In this document: piece by piece, positions 18,154 to 25,943 of the stretch
Numbering within the stretch: the stretch's first letter is position 1
Layout: the number at the start of each line of letters is the position of its first letter
From: Anaerolineales bacterium
GTDB taxonomy: Bacteria; Chloroflexota; Anaerolineae; Anaerolineales; Villigracilaceae
Direction: 5' to 3'
DNA: 64,000 nucleotides
Assembly: GCA_030583925.1 (NCBI GenBank)
Contig: CP129482.1
Location: forward strand, 3,410,001 to 3,474,000
Made by a program: the position numbers and the translations under genes
Notes under the pieces: model-generated
Database searches by the model: none
What the model saw: only the letters and a program-made list of their open reading frames with translations
Told to the model about the DNA's origin: nothing

Positions 18154-18174
18154 CCCAACCATCGCCCTGTTTCT

Positions 18175-18207
18175 TGAGACTGGTTTCCAGCCGGTCTCTT
18201 TTTTTCG
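18175..18207 (+). terminator. terminator after the 696-residue membrane protein
   Basis: GAGACTGG/CCGGTCTC (one G-U pair) around TTTCCAG, followed by seven T. Confidence 0.8.
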
Positions 18208-18236
18208 AGTATGATTGCCCGCACAGAGAGCCCAAC

Positions 18237-19136
18237 ATGAATCACAAGATCATTGACGGAAAGAAACACGCACAAATCATCAAAGAGGAAGTCCGCGCGC
18301 GCGTCGGCGCGCTCAAGGAACTCGGCTGGAAACCGCGCTTGATCTCCATTGACATCGGCGAGATCGGAGCCGTGCGGCTCTTCATCAAGAACCAACAGAA
18401 AGCCTGCGCCGCCGCCGGTATCGAATATGAAAACCGGCATTTCCCGCTGGATGTCACCCAGCGCGAGGTGTTAGCCGCTATCCACACGCTGAACGCCGAC
18501 CCGCGCGTGACCGGCATCATCCTACAGCGTCCGGTGCCGCGCAGTATAGACTTGGAGGAATTGGCGAACGCCGTCCACCCCAGCATGGATGTGGAAGGGA
18601 TGAGTTCCTCCAACATCGGCAACATCGTCTACGGCGATTCGGCGCTCGGACCTTGCACATCGCTCGCCTCGGTGGAACTGCTCAAAGCCACCGGATTAAA
18701 CCTGCAAGGGCTGGAGGTAGTCGTGGTGGGACATTCTGAAATCGTGGGGAAGCCGGTCGCGTTACTGCTTGTGGAGGAATTGGCGACGGTCACTATTTGT
18801 CATCACGGCACGCGCAATCTATCCTATCATACGCGCCAAGCGGACGCGCTCATCGTGGCGGTGGGCAAGCCCGGTCTCATCACAGCGGATATGGTAAAGC
18901 CCGGCGCGGCGGTGATCGACATCGGCATCAACCAAATTGACGTTACTCTGCCCGATGGAACGCAAGGAAAGAAAACCGTCGGCGATGTGGATTTCGAAGC
19001 CGTAAAGCAAGTGGCAGGCTGGATCACGCCCGTGCCCGGCGGCGTGGGTCCCGTTACGGTGGCGATGCTTTTGAAAAACACCATCGTTGCCACAGAACGG
19101 CAAAAGAAACGCTATGAAGAAGCCATGCGCGTTTGA
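18237..19136 (+). CDS. folD: methylene-THF dehydrogenase/cyclohydrolase
   Basis: 299 residues, bifunctional FolD of one-carbon metabolism. ATG 18237 gives MNHKIIDGKKHAQIIKEEV. The motifs include a catalytic-region FIKNQQKACAAAGIEYE (the expected catalytic-site YxxxK Tyr is replaced by Phe here: F-IKNQQK), VTGIILQRPVPRSIDLEEL, the cofactor-binding VVVVGHSEIVGKP and the C-terminal TPVPGGVGPVTVAMLLKNT. The unusual FIKNQQK, in place of YVxxKxK, and PVP in place of PLP suggest a divergent member. A STAS gene follows 15 bp later. Confidence 0.88.
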   Translation: MNHKIIDGKKHAQIIKEEVRARVGALKELGWKPRLISIDIGEIGAVRLFIKNQQKACAAAGIEYENRHFPLDVTQREVLAAIHTLNADPRVTGIILQRPVPRSIDLEELANAVHPSMDVEGMSSSNIGNIVYGDSALGPCTSLASVELLKATGLNLQGLEVVVVGHSEIVGKPVALLLVEELATVTICHHGTRNLSYHTRQADALIVAVGKPGLITADMVKPGAAVIDIGINQIDVTLPDGTQGKKTVGDVDFEAVKQVAGWITPVPGGVGPVTVAMLLKNTIVATERQKKRYEEAMRV

Positions 19137-19151
19137 ACGCTAGAGGAAATC

Positions 19152-19502
19152 ATGGATCTCGTGCGCATTACCCAACTCAAACAAAATAGACCGGTGTCCG
19201 TCTTCCGCTTGCAAGAGCGCATCAGCCTCGATAATTTCGCCGAACTCGAAGCCATTACCAAACGCGAACAAAAGAACGGAATGTACAATCTCGTGCTGGA
19301 TTTGAGCGAAACGCCCGCGCTCACCAGCATCGGCGTGCGCGCCATTGTGGTCATTCACAAATTGTTATCTGCCGATGGGGGCAACCCGCTCAAGCTTGCC
19401 GCCGTTCAGCCATCGGTGCGCGAGGTGCTGAGTATTTCGGGGATCACCAAGTTCATCGAAATCTTCGACACGGTGGATGAGGCGGTGAAGTCGTTTCAAT
19501 AG
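19152..19502 (+). CDS. STAS-domain anti-sigma factor antagonist (second copy)
   Basis: 116 residues, paralogous to the gene at 14747: LQERISLDNFAELEAITKRE, LVLDLSETPALTSIGVRAIV, and the end FIEIFDTVDEAVKSF. AGGAAA precedes the ATG. It lies 15 bp after folD, so the two are probably co-transcribed. Its last codons and stop are part of a 105-bp segment repeated 147 bp downstream (19614-19718). Confidence 0.85.
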   Translation: MDLVRITQLKQNRPVSVFRLQERISLDNFAELEAITKREQKNGMYNLVLDLSETPALTSIGVRAIVVIHKLLSADGGNPLKLAAVQPSVREVLSISGITKFIEIFDTVDEAVKSFQ

Positions 19503-19718
19503 GTCGCGTACGGCAAAAATTTATTTTGGCAATCGCAAAGTGAACTTTGCGGTACGGTTCCCGAATTCATCTGTCGCTTGCTTGACGCAGTACAACTGCG
19601 TCAAGAACTAGAAGACACGGTGGACGAGGCGGTGAAGTCGTTTCAATAGGTCGCGTACGGCAAAAATTTATTTTGGCAATCGCAAAGTGAACTTTGCGGT
19701 ACGGTTCCCGAATTCATC
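19467..19718. repeat. 105-bp direct duplication with palindromes
   Basis: 19467-19571 and 19614-19718 differ at one base (T/C at 19478/19625). The unit carries the 3' end of the STAS gene, its stop, and the palindrome CGCAAAGTGAACTTTGCG. The 42-bp spacer contains the hairpin CTTGACGCAGT-ACA-ACTGCGTCAAG. The second copy abuts the stop of the HAD gene. Confidence 0.9.
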
Positions 19719-20379
19719 AAAACAAATCGTTCAAACGTTGGAATGGCAACTCAGTCAGCGATTTGACGATCATATTTGCGCCGTCGAAGGGTAGGATCGA
19801 GGTCGCTTGATTGGGGACGGCGACGACGAAGATGCCCGCGCGGTTGGCGGCTTTGACTCCGTTGGGGGAATCTTCGAAGACGACAGCCGATTCTTTCGCC
19901 ACTTGAAGCTGGTTCAAGGCGGTGAGGAATAGATCAGGCTGGGGCTTGGTGCGTCCCACGCCGACATCGTCTGCGGCTACGACGGCGTCGAACAGGTGGA
20001 AGATGCCGAGGCGTTTGGCGTGGGTATCTACCCACGAGTGATGGGAACTGGAGGCGATGGCAAGTTTGAGGTTATGTTCTTTCGCCGCGTGAATCATATC
20101 GAGCACGCCAGGCATGACCGATTGGGCGTCGAGCATGGCGAGACTCTCCACGCTGTGACGAGCGCGTAAGGAAACTGAGTCCAGCCGTCCCTGCGAAAGA
20201 AGCGATAGATGGGACGCCGCGTCAAAGTCGGTGAGGCCGTTTCCGCCGATGATTTTGCCCCACTCGCCATGCGGAAATTCAAATCCGTGTTCTTGATAGA
20301 TGTTTTTCCAAACGAGGTAATCGGGGGTCTCGGTGTCGAGGATGAGTCCGTCGAAGTCGAAGAGGAGGGCTTTGAGCAT
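19717..20379 (-). CDS. HAD-superfamily phosphatase/phosphomutase
   Basis: 220 residues from ATG 20379 (MLKALLFDFDGLILDTETPDY). HAD-IA with nucleophile motif DFDGLILDTE, motif II Ser/Thr in LAIASSSHHSWV, motif III Lys in VGRTKPQPDLF and motif IV VVFEDSPNGVKAA. It resembles beta-phosphoglucomutase/GS1-like phosphatases; the substrate is a sugar phosphate by analogy. A TATAAT -10 (20387-20392) ends 7 bases before the start, so the mRNA appears leaderless. Confidence 0.85.
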   Translation of the reverse strand: MLKALLFDFDGLILDTETPDYLVWKNIYQEHGFEFPHGEWGKIIGGNGLTDFDAASHLSLLSQGRLDSVSLRARHSVESLAMLDAQSVMPGVLDMIHAAKEHNLKLAIASSSHHSWVDTHAKRLGIFHLFDAVVAADDVGVGRTKPQPDLFLTALNQLQVAKESAVVFEDSPNGVKAANRAGIFVVAVPNQATSILPFDGANMIVKSLTELPFQRLNDLF

Positions 20380-20386
20380 GGGTGGG

Positions 20387-20392
20387 ATTATA
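20387..20392 (-). promoter_or_regulatory. -10 box implying leaderless HAD mRNA
   Basis: TATAAT on the minus strand ends 7 bases before the ATG at 20379. Confidence 0.5.
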
Positions 20393-20408
20393 CTCAGGGA
20401 AAACAAAT

Positions 20409-20494
20409 GTCGTTGCGAGACGCCGAAGGCGGCGAAGCAATCTCCTGGTGCGAGGAGATTGCTTCGTCAGCCCTACGGGCTTCCTCGCAACGAC
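20409..20494. mobile_element. MITE-like inverted repeat
   Basis: The ends are GTCGTTGCGAG and CTCGCAACGAC, with an inner stem GAAGCAATCTCCT/AGGAGATTGCTTC. This is the form of a known class of miniature elements in diverse bacteria. It lies just upstream of the tryptophan dioxygenase ribosome binding site. Confidence 0.75.
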
Positions 20495-20509
20495 ATAAAT
20501 GGAGATGAT

Positions 20510-21544
20510 ATGGACGATCTATATTACGGCGATTATATCGAGTTGGATACGATTTTGAACAGCCAGCATCCACGCAGTTTTGAGAGGATGGAGGACGGCA
20601 ACGATGAGATGCTGTTCATTATCATCCATCAGGCGTATGAGTTGTGGTTCAAGCAAATTATCTTCGAGTTGGACTTGGTGCGGAACATCTTCGAGCGGGG
20701 GCACATCAACGATAACTCGGACGATATGAGCAATGCGGCGCATAAGTTGAAGCGCATCGTAAAAATTTTGGAGTTGGTCAACCAGCAGGTGGGCGTGCTG
20801 GAGACGATGACCGCGCTGGATTTTTTGGAGTTCAGAAATTATTTACTGCCCGCTTCGGGGTTTCAGAGCAAGCAGTTCCGTTTGATCGAAGCGAAGTTGG
20901 GGTTGAAAATGGAGGAGCGCCACAAAAAGGAATATTACAAAACGACGCGGCGCGGCAGTTTATCCGCAGCGGACGCGCAAGAGGTGAGCCGCGCCGAAAG
21001 TGAAAGCGCGTTGAAGGGACTCATCGTGAGTTGGCTCGCACGGATGCCGTTCTTCGACGAGGGCTATTGGACGGACTATGTTTCAACGAGCGAGGCGAAA
21101 GCGGGCAAGTTCTGGTCCGATTATCGCAAGGCGTACGAGGCGAGCCTGTCGGATGGGGAACGCGGCAGGCTGGCGGAGTTCGATCGGGTCTTTTTCTCCG
21201 AAGGGCGCGGCGACCTTGCGCCCGAGGCGATGCAGTCGGCGTTGTTCATCACGCTGTACCGCGACCTGCCGATCTTTCAGATGCCATTCGAGTTGTTGAA
21301 CACGCTCTCCGAAATTGACGAACTGCTCTCGAACTGGCGGTATCGTCACTTTATGATGGTGCGGCGCATGATCGGCATCCGTGCTGGGACGGGCGGCACA
21401 AGCGGCGCAGGCTACCTCGAAGGGACGCTCAGCCAGCACTACATCTTCCGCGAGCTCACCGAACTGGCGACGTTCTTGATCGAGCGAAGCAAATTGCCCG
21501 ATCTGCCAAAGGCGCTGAGGGAGAAGGTCAGTTTTCAGGTGTAG
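20510..21544 (+). CDS. tryptophan 2,3-dioxygenase
   Basis: 344 residues from ATG 20510 (GGAG five bases upstream). This heme enzyme opens the indole ring of tryptophan to N-formylkynurenine. The signature MLFIIIHQAYELWFKQIIFELD matches the substrate-binding N-terminal helix with the distal His, and GGTSGAGYLEGTL plus YRHFMMVRRMIG form the heme/substrate region. It is longer than typical bacterial TDO by a middle helical segment, as in related clades. No kynurenine genes are adjacent. Confidence 0.88.
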   Translation: MDDLYYGDYIELDTILNSQHPRSFERMEDGNDEMLFIIIHQAYELWFKQIIFELDLVRNIFERGHINDNSDDMSNAAHKLKRIVKILELVNQQVGVLETMTALDFLEFRNYLLPASGFQSKQFRLIEAKLGLKMEERHKKEYYKTTRRGSLSAADAQEVSRAESESALKGLIVSWLARMPFFDEGYWTDYVSTSEAKAGKFWSDYRKAYEASLSDGERGRLAEFDRVFFSEGRGDLAPEAMQSALFITLYRDLPIFQMPFELLNTLSEIDELLSNWRYRHFMMVRRMIGIRAGTGGTSGAGYLEGTLSQHYIFRELTELATFLIERSKLPDLPKALREKVSFQV

Positions 21545-21566
21545 AATGGGGAAGATATAAGGAGTT

Positions 21567-21586
21567 ATACAGTCTGCAGGCTGTAT
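21567..21586. repeat. variable-stem palindrome
   Basis: ATACAGTC-TGCA-GGCTGTAT, at the junction between the GC-rich chromosome and the AT-rich gene. Confidence 0.5.
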
Positions 21587-21625
21587 AAATCATAGTTGGG
21601 TAGCCAATCGAAAAGCATAATCCTG

Positions 21626-22465
21626 ATGAATGACGATTTTCCTGAACTATCACTTGATGATTCTTTGTTTGTAGGTGTCACTTACGATTTATCACAGCCT
21701 ATTTATCTTGGCGCGAGAGATTACGAAACTTTGGTTGCGGAAGCACCTGACGCAATCTATCTATTAGATGTTCACAATCGAGTTCATGCACTTTCGAGAA
21801 GGTTCGAGTCGCTAAACATCATTTACAATTTATTGTCGTTTAACGGTTTTCCAGTTTCAACGCCTGCGGGAGCAATTTCAAGAGCAAATTGGGTTCGGAT
21901 AACTCTTGACGTTCTGCTTTCCAGACTTACATCAATAAGAGATTGTACGTTCTTGTTAATTTCCGAAGTTTTTGAGTTGGGTTTAGACCCAAAAAGTGTT
22001 TCTAGGTATCAACTCAAAAAAGATCCGACTGTTTTATCTATTCCATCATTAGCGGATTTAATAGAAGATATAGCAAATACAGGAAGAAGATTCAGAGATG
22101 AGCGAGATTTACATCTCCATCGTGGAGAAGAAAGACTTTTAGGACAAGACCCAGATATTTATTCTACGGCTTCAGCATTTGAAGCCTTCGGACAACAAAT
22201 ACAAGGAAATGACCGTTCAGGCAATCCTATAAATCTTGAAAAAGACCACAAGCAAGTTGTTGAAGAACTTGAAAAAGAATTTACGGCAACGGCAAAAGAA
22301 TTCAACGATAAGATTCATGAACTATTTGATTTGATGTACCCACATTTCAAGGAACGCTTTCTCGACAAACTTGCGGCATCAGGCAATGCGACTCAAGGCG
22401 CAATAAGTTTAATTGAGAGAGCGGAATATTACAAAAAGAACTATGGCGAAGGTAACTCTAATTAG
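21626..22465 (+). CDS. AT-rich hypothetical protein, possibly HEPN-like
   Basis: About 279 residues from ATG 21626. Soluble, mostly helical, with RRFRDERDLHLHRGE at about residues 163-177, which resembles the R-x4-6-H motif of HEPN domains. A charged helix (VVEELEKEFTATAKEFNDKI) follows. The AT content is clearly higher than in flanking genes, suggesting transfer. It is followed within about 65 bp by the leader of a 77-bp tandem repeat array. Function unknown. Confidence 0.5.
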   Translation: MNDDFPELSLDDSLFVGVTYDLSQPIYLGARDYETLVAEAPDAIYLLDVHNRVHALSRRFESLNIIYNLLSFNGFPVSTPAGAISRANWVRITLDVLLSRLTSIRDCTFLLISEVFELGLDPKSVSRYQLKKDPTVLSIPSLADLIEDIANTGRRFRDERDLHLHRGEERLLGQDPDIYSTASAFEAFGQQIQGNDRSGNPINLEKDHKQVVEELEKEFTATAKEFNDKIHELFDLMYPHFKERFLDKLAASGNATQGAISLIERAEYYKKNYGEGNSN

Positions 22466-22496
22466 CAAAAATGCTTTACGGTCAAAAGGCTGCCCA

Positions 22497-22685
22497 CCGA
22501 TGAACAGCAGTGTGAAGGGGGAATGAAAAGAGCCAAGGCTTCGCCAGTCGTAAGCCAAGGCCATTTTCTGGGTGGGCGGAGGCGCTGTCCGTGCGGTGGT
22601 GGAGTAAGGGCAAGGATTCGCCAGTCGTGACCCAAGTCGTTTTTCTGGGTGGGCGGAGGCGCTGTCCGTGCGGTGGAGAGGAAAA
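22497..22685. repeat. leader plus two-unit 77-bp tandem array
   Basis: The leader (about 22497-22531) is homologous to the one at 23325-23358. Units start at 22532 and 22609, exactly 77 bp apart. Recognisable blocks per unit are GGCAAGG-TTCGCCAGTC, CCCAAGTC and GGCGGAGGCGCTGTCCGTGC. Confidence 0.9.
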
Positions 22686-22740
22686 GTAAGTTTGTTAGCC
22701 TGCTTTTTGGATATTTGGCTAAACATCGGAGGATTAAATC

Positions 22741-23262
22741 ATGCCCGCTAAAAGAAGCAAGCCTGTTGATTTACGTGGGATTGAGTTGGAATACAATTCT
22801 TTACGAGGTGAAATTCTAAAGAGAATTGAACTTCGACAACAAATTATTTCTATTACCTTGACGTTGGCGGGTATATTCTTAAGTTTTGGACTATCAACAG
22901 ATTCCGTTGCATTAATTTATCCCCCACTTGCCGCATTTCTTTCTATCGCATGGGCGCAAAACGATTTTCGTATACGTGATTTAGCAACTTACATTCGTGA
23001 GAATCTAGAAACAACCCCAACTGGTCTTGGCTACGAAACACATGTGCAACAGGCAAGAAATAAAAATAAAATAATAGGCTCGTGGCGGATTGTTGTTATA
23101 TCGCATACTGGAATATTTATTTTCACACAATTAATGGCGGTTGGGATCGAACTTCTAAAATCTATGCCTGTAATTCTTACGCCGCTAGAATGGGGATTGC
23201 TCGTAATTGACTTTATTTCAATACTTATTGTGATTTCATTTGCAGGACGTTCCAGCAGGTAA
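22741..23262 (+). CDS. AT-rich hypothetical membrane protein
   Basis: 173 residues. A basic, helical N-terminus (LEYNSLRGEILKRIELRQQI) is followed by two close hydrophobic helices (about 33-70) and two more near 115-168. The IELRQQIISITLTLAGIFLSFG segment and the YPPLAAFLSIAWAQNDFRIRDL turn recur in unnamed bacterial four-helix proteins, as I recall. AT-rich, between two 77-bp repeat arrays. Function unknown. Confidence 0.5.
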   Translation: MPAKRSKPVDLRGIELEYNSLRGEILKRIELRQQIISITLTLAGIFLSFGLSTDSVALIYPPLAAFLSIAWAQNDFRIRDLATYIRENLETTPTGLGYETHVQQARNKNKIIGSWRIVVISHTGIFIFTQLMAVGIELLKSMPVILTPLEWGLLVIDFISILIVISFAGRSSR

Positions 23263-23324
23263 GTTGCAGGAAAGTTTATAATCCTTCAAATTCAGCTACC
23301 TTTGTGTTCAACATAACATGCCAT

Positions 23325-23972
23325 CGATGAGCAGCTATGTCAATGGACAATGAGCAAAGGCAAGGCTATGCCAGCCCTAACCAAGTCCTTTTTCTGGCTG
23401 GGCGGAGGCGCTGTCCCTGCGGTGGTGGAGGAAGGGCAAGGCTTCGCCAGTCCTGACCCAAGTCCATTTTCTGGTTGGGCGGAGGCGATGTTCCTGCGGT
23501 GGCGGGACAAGGGCAAGGCTTCGCCAGTCCTGACCCAAGTCCATTTTCTGGTTGGGCGGAGGCGCTGTCCGTGCGGTAGTGGAGCAAGGGCAAGGCTTCG
23601 CCAGTCCTGACGCAAGTCCATTTTCTGGTTGGGCGGAGGTGCTGTCCGTGCGGTAGTGGAGCAAGGGCAAGGCTTCGCCAGTCCTGACGCAAGTCCATTT
23701 TCTGGCTGGGCGGAGGCGCTGTCCCTGCGGTGGTGGAGCAAAGGCGAGGTTTCGCCAGTCCTGACCCGAGTCATTTTTCTGGCTGGGCGGAGGCGCTGTC
23801 CGTGCGGTGGTGGAGCAAAGACAAGGCTTCGCCAGTCTTGACCCAAGTCGTTTTTCTGGTTGGGCGGAGGCGCTGTCCCTGCGGTAGTGGAGCAAAGGTA
23901 AGGATTCGCAAGTCTTGCCCCAAGTTCATTTCTGGGTGGACAGAGGCGATGTCTCGCCAGCCACGGGATGTT
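23325..23972. repeat. leader plus eight-unit 77-bp tandem array
   Basis: Units begin at 23359, 23435, 23512, 23589, 23666, 23743, 23820 and 23897. The first is 76 bp and the others 77 bp; the last is degenerate. Inner units are over 90% alike. There are no stop codons on the minus strand in several frames, so long Pro-rich frames run through it; these look incidental. Confidence 0.95.
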
Positions 23973-23975
23973 TGA

Positions 23976-23981
23976 TATACT
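23976..23981 (+). promoter_or_regulatory. -10 box implying leaderless DUF1905 mRNA
   Basis: TATACT ends 6 bases before the ATG at 23988; it lies right after the tandem array. Confidence 0.45.
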
Positions 23982-23987
23982 GCTCGC

Positions 23988-24275
23988 ATGATCCTCGAAT
24001 TCAGCGGCAAGATTTTCCACTGGCGCGGACCCGCTCCCTTTCTGTTCGTCGCCGTTCCCGAGTCGCAAAGCCGCGACATCAAGGTGGTCTCACGGGAGAT
24101 TACGTATGGCTGGGGAGTGATCCCCGTCCACGTGCGGATCGGCAAGACCGAGTTCAAGACATCCCTGTTTCCTAAAGATGGTTTGTATCTTGTGCCGATC
24201 AAGATGGTCGTGCAAAAAGCGGAAAATATCGGCGAAGGGGACAAGGTGAAGATACGGCTCGAAATCCGTTTATGA
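23988..24275 (+). CDS. DUF1905 domain protein
   Basis: 95 residues: LEFSGKIFHWRGPAPFLFVAVP, SREITYGWGVIPVHVRIGKT, FKTSLFPKDGLYLVPIKM and GDKVKIRLEI are hallmarks of the small beta-barrel DUF1905 family. Related proteins sometimes carry a YdeI-type C-terminal extension, which is absent here. No biochemical role is known. It seems leaderless and sits directly after the 77-bp array. Confidence 0.8.
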   Translation: MILEFSGKIFHWRGPAPFLFVAVPESQSRDIKVVSREITYGWGVIPVHVRIGKTEFKTSLFPKDGLYLVPIKMVVQKAENIGEGDKVKIRLEIRL

Positions 24276-24384
24276 ACGAAAGACAAGGGGAACAACTTCC
24301 ACAAACTCTGACGAGTTCCTCCATAATTCCTCCACAAAGGGTTGATATAGTTTGGGCATACATTTACCCAAGGAGAATCAACCC

Positions 24385-25347
24385 ATGAAAGCCGTTGTGC
24401 ATGAATCCTATGGTCTGCCGACCGTTTTGAAGATCAAAGAGATCGAGAAGCCCGAAGTCGCGGACGATGCCGTGCTGGTGCGCGTGCGCGCCTCTTCCGT
24501 CAACATCGCGGAGTGGTACGGTATGACGGGACTCTTCATTGCGCGCATTGGCGGCGGACTGTTCAAGCCCAAGGATCAAAGGATCGGCGCGGATTTTTCG
24601 GGCGTGGTCGAAGCGGTCGGTAAAAACAGAACCGATTTCAAACCCGGCGATGAAGTATTCGGCGGACGAGGCGGGTCATTCGCTGAGTATGTATCGGTGA
24701 AGAACGCGGTCGCACGGAAGCCGACCAATCTCACCTTCGAAGAAGCGGCGGCTGTCCCTACGGCGGGAATCACCGCCCTGCAAGGATTACGCGACTACGG
24801 GAAAATCCAGCCCGGGCAGAAAGTCCTGATTCACGGCGCGTCGGGCGGAGTGGGATCGTTCGCCATCCAGATTGCGAAAGCCTTCGGCGCGGAAGTGACC
24901 GCCGTATGCAGTACACAGAATGTTGAACACGCCCGTTCGCTCGGCGCGGACCACGTGATTGATTACGCCAGAGAGGATTTCACGCGGAACGGTCAAGAGT
25001 ACGACCTGCTGTTCAACGTCAACGGAAGCCGATCATGGTCTGCATACAAGCGGGCGCTCAAACCCGATGCGATTTTTGTCCTCGTTGGAGGACCAAGAAC
25101 TCCGCTCATCGGTCCACTTAGCATGGTCGTCAAAATGCGGCTTGCGATGCTGGGTTCGAGTCGGAAGTTCGCCTTCTTCATCGCCAAATTCAATCGCGAG
25201 GATATGCAAGTTCTGAAAGACCTCATCGAAACCGGCAAAGTAAAACCGTTCGTCGAGCGAACCTACCCGATGACGCGCATCGCCGACGCCATGACGCATT
25301 TGGGCGCGGGACACGCCAAAGGGAAGATCGTGGTTTCAATGGGGTAA
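24385..25347 (+). CDS. NAD(P)-dependent zinc-less MDR oxidoreductase
   Basis: 320 residues from ATG 24385 (AAGGAG at 24370-24375). Medium-chain dehydrogenase/quinone oxidoreductase: N-terminal GroES fold (VHESYGLPTVLKIKEIEKP), IGADFSGVVEAVGKN, GDEVFGG, AAVPTAGITALQGLRDYG, and the nucleotide site VLIHGASGGVGSFAIQIAKAFG. It lacks the catalytic-zinc Cys/His set, so quinone or enoyl reduction is likely. A small membrane gene follows 19 bp later. Confidence 0.85.
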   Translation: MKAVVHESYGLPTVLKIKEIEKPEVADDAVLVRVRASSVNIAEWYGMTGLFIARIGGGLFKPKDQRIGADFSGVVEAVGKNRTDFKPGDEVFGGRGGSFAEYVSVKNAVARKPTNLTFEEAAAVPTAGITALQGLRDYGKIQPGQKVLIHGASGGVGSFAIQIAKAFGAEVTAVCSTQNVEHARSLGADHVIDYAREDFTRNGQEYDLLFNVNGSRSWSAYKRALKPDAIFVLVGGPRTPLIGPLSMVVKMRLAMLGSSRKFAFFIAKFNREDMQVLKDLIETGKVKPFVERTYPMTRIADAMTHLGAGHAKGKIVVSMG

Positions 25348-25366
25348 CCTACTGGAGATATTGCCA

Positions 25367-25903
25367 ATGAAAACCTCCCATCAAATATACGCAAGAGTAG
25401 CCGGTTTTACCTTCCTTGCTTACATCGCCGCCGGGATTACGAGCATGACGCTCGGCGACCAGTCGCAAGCGTCTGGCTTGCTTGCTTTAATACAGTCATT
25501 TTCAGCCCTAACACTGGGAGTAACGCTCTTCGCACTCACCTACGAGCAGGGGCTTATCTTGGCGTTGTTTGCCCTCACCTGCCGCGTGGCTGAGGCTATC
25601 CAATCTGGCGAGAGCGCCGCCATCTATTTTTCAGTAGGCAGTCTCTTTTTCTCGTGGCTCCTCCTGCGCGGACGTTCGATTCCAACGTGGCTGGCATGGG
25701 TGGGTGTGATCGCCTCCGCTTTGCTCGTTGTGATTTTGCCCCTGCAACTTGTCGGATTTTTCGGCGGGACCATGTCGTGGGCATCATCGGTCACATGGCT
25801 GGTCTGGCTTCCCATGTTGGTGTTTGAGGTGACGCTGGCATTCTGGTTCATGATCAAGGGCGTTGCAATTCCAACGGCGCAAAACAGGTTATCGAATATC
25901 TAA
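25367..25903 (+). CDS. DUF4386-like membrane protein
   Basis: 178 residues from ATG 25367, with five to six hydrophobic helices. The opening YARVAGFTFLAYIAAGITSM matches the DUF4386 pattern (ARxAGxxFLxxIxAGI). Function unknown. It is probably co-transcribed with the upstream oxidoreductase. Confidence 0.65.
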   Translation: MKTSHQIYARVAGFTFLAYIAAGITSMTLGDQSQASGLLALIQSFSALTLGVTLFALTYEQGLILALFALTCRVAEAIQSGESAAIYFSVGSLFFSWLLLRGRSIPTWLAWVGVIASALLVVILPLQLVGFFGGTMSWASSVTWLVWLPMLVFEVTLAFWFMIKGVAIPTAQNRLSNI

Positions 25904-25943
25904 TCCGATAGGATTGAAAGCGCATACTTGAGGAAAATTATCA

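Noticed and set aside
23359..23972. CRISPR array
   Set aside because: Units are contiguous, with no unique spacers; each is 77 bp and nearly identical throughout.
22466..23987. Integron cassette array
   Set aside because: No attC core sites (GTTRRRY/RYYYAAC) and no integrase were seen.
23340..24068. Long Pro-rich minus-strand frames through the 77-bp array
   Set aside because: 77 is not divisible by 3, so the same repeat appears in all frames; the openness is due to lack of stop words in the unit, with no ribosome site or homology.
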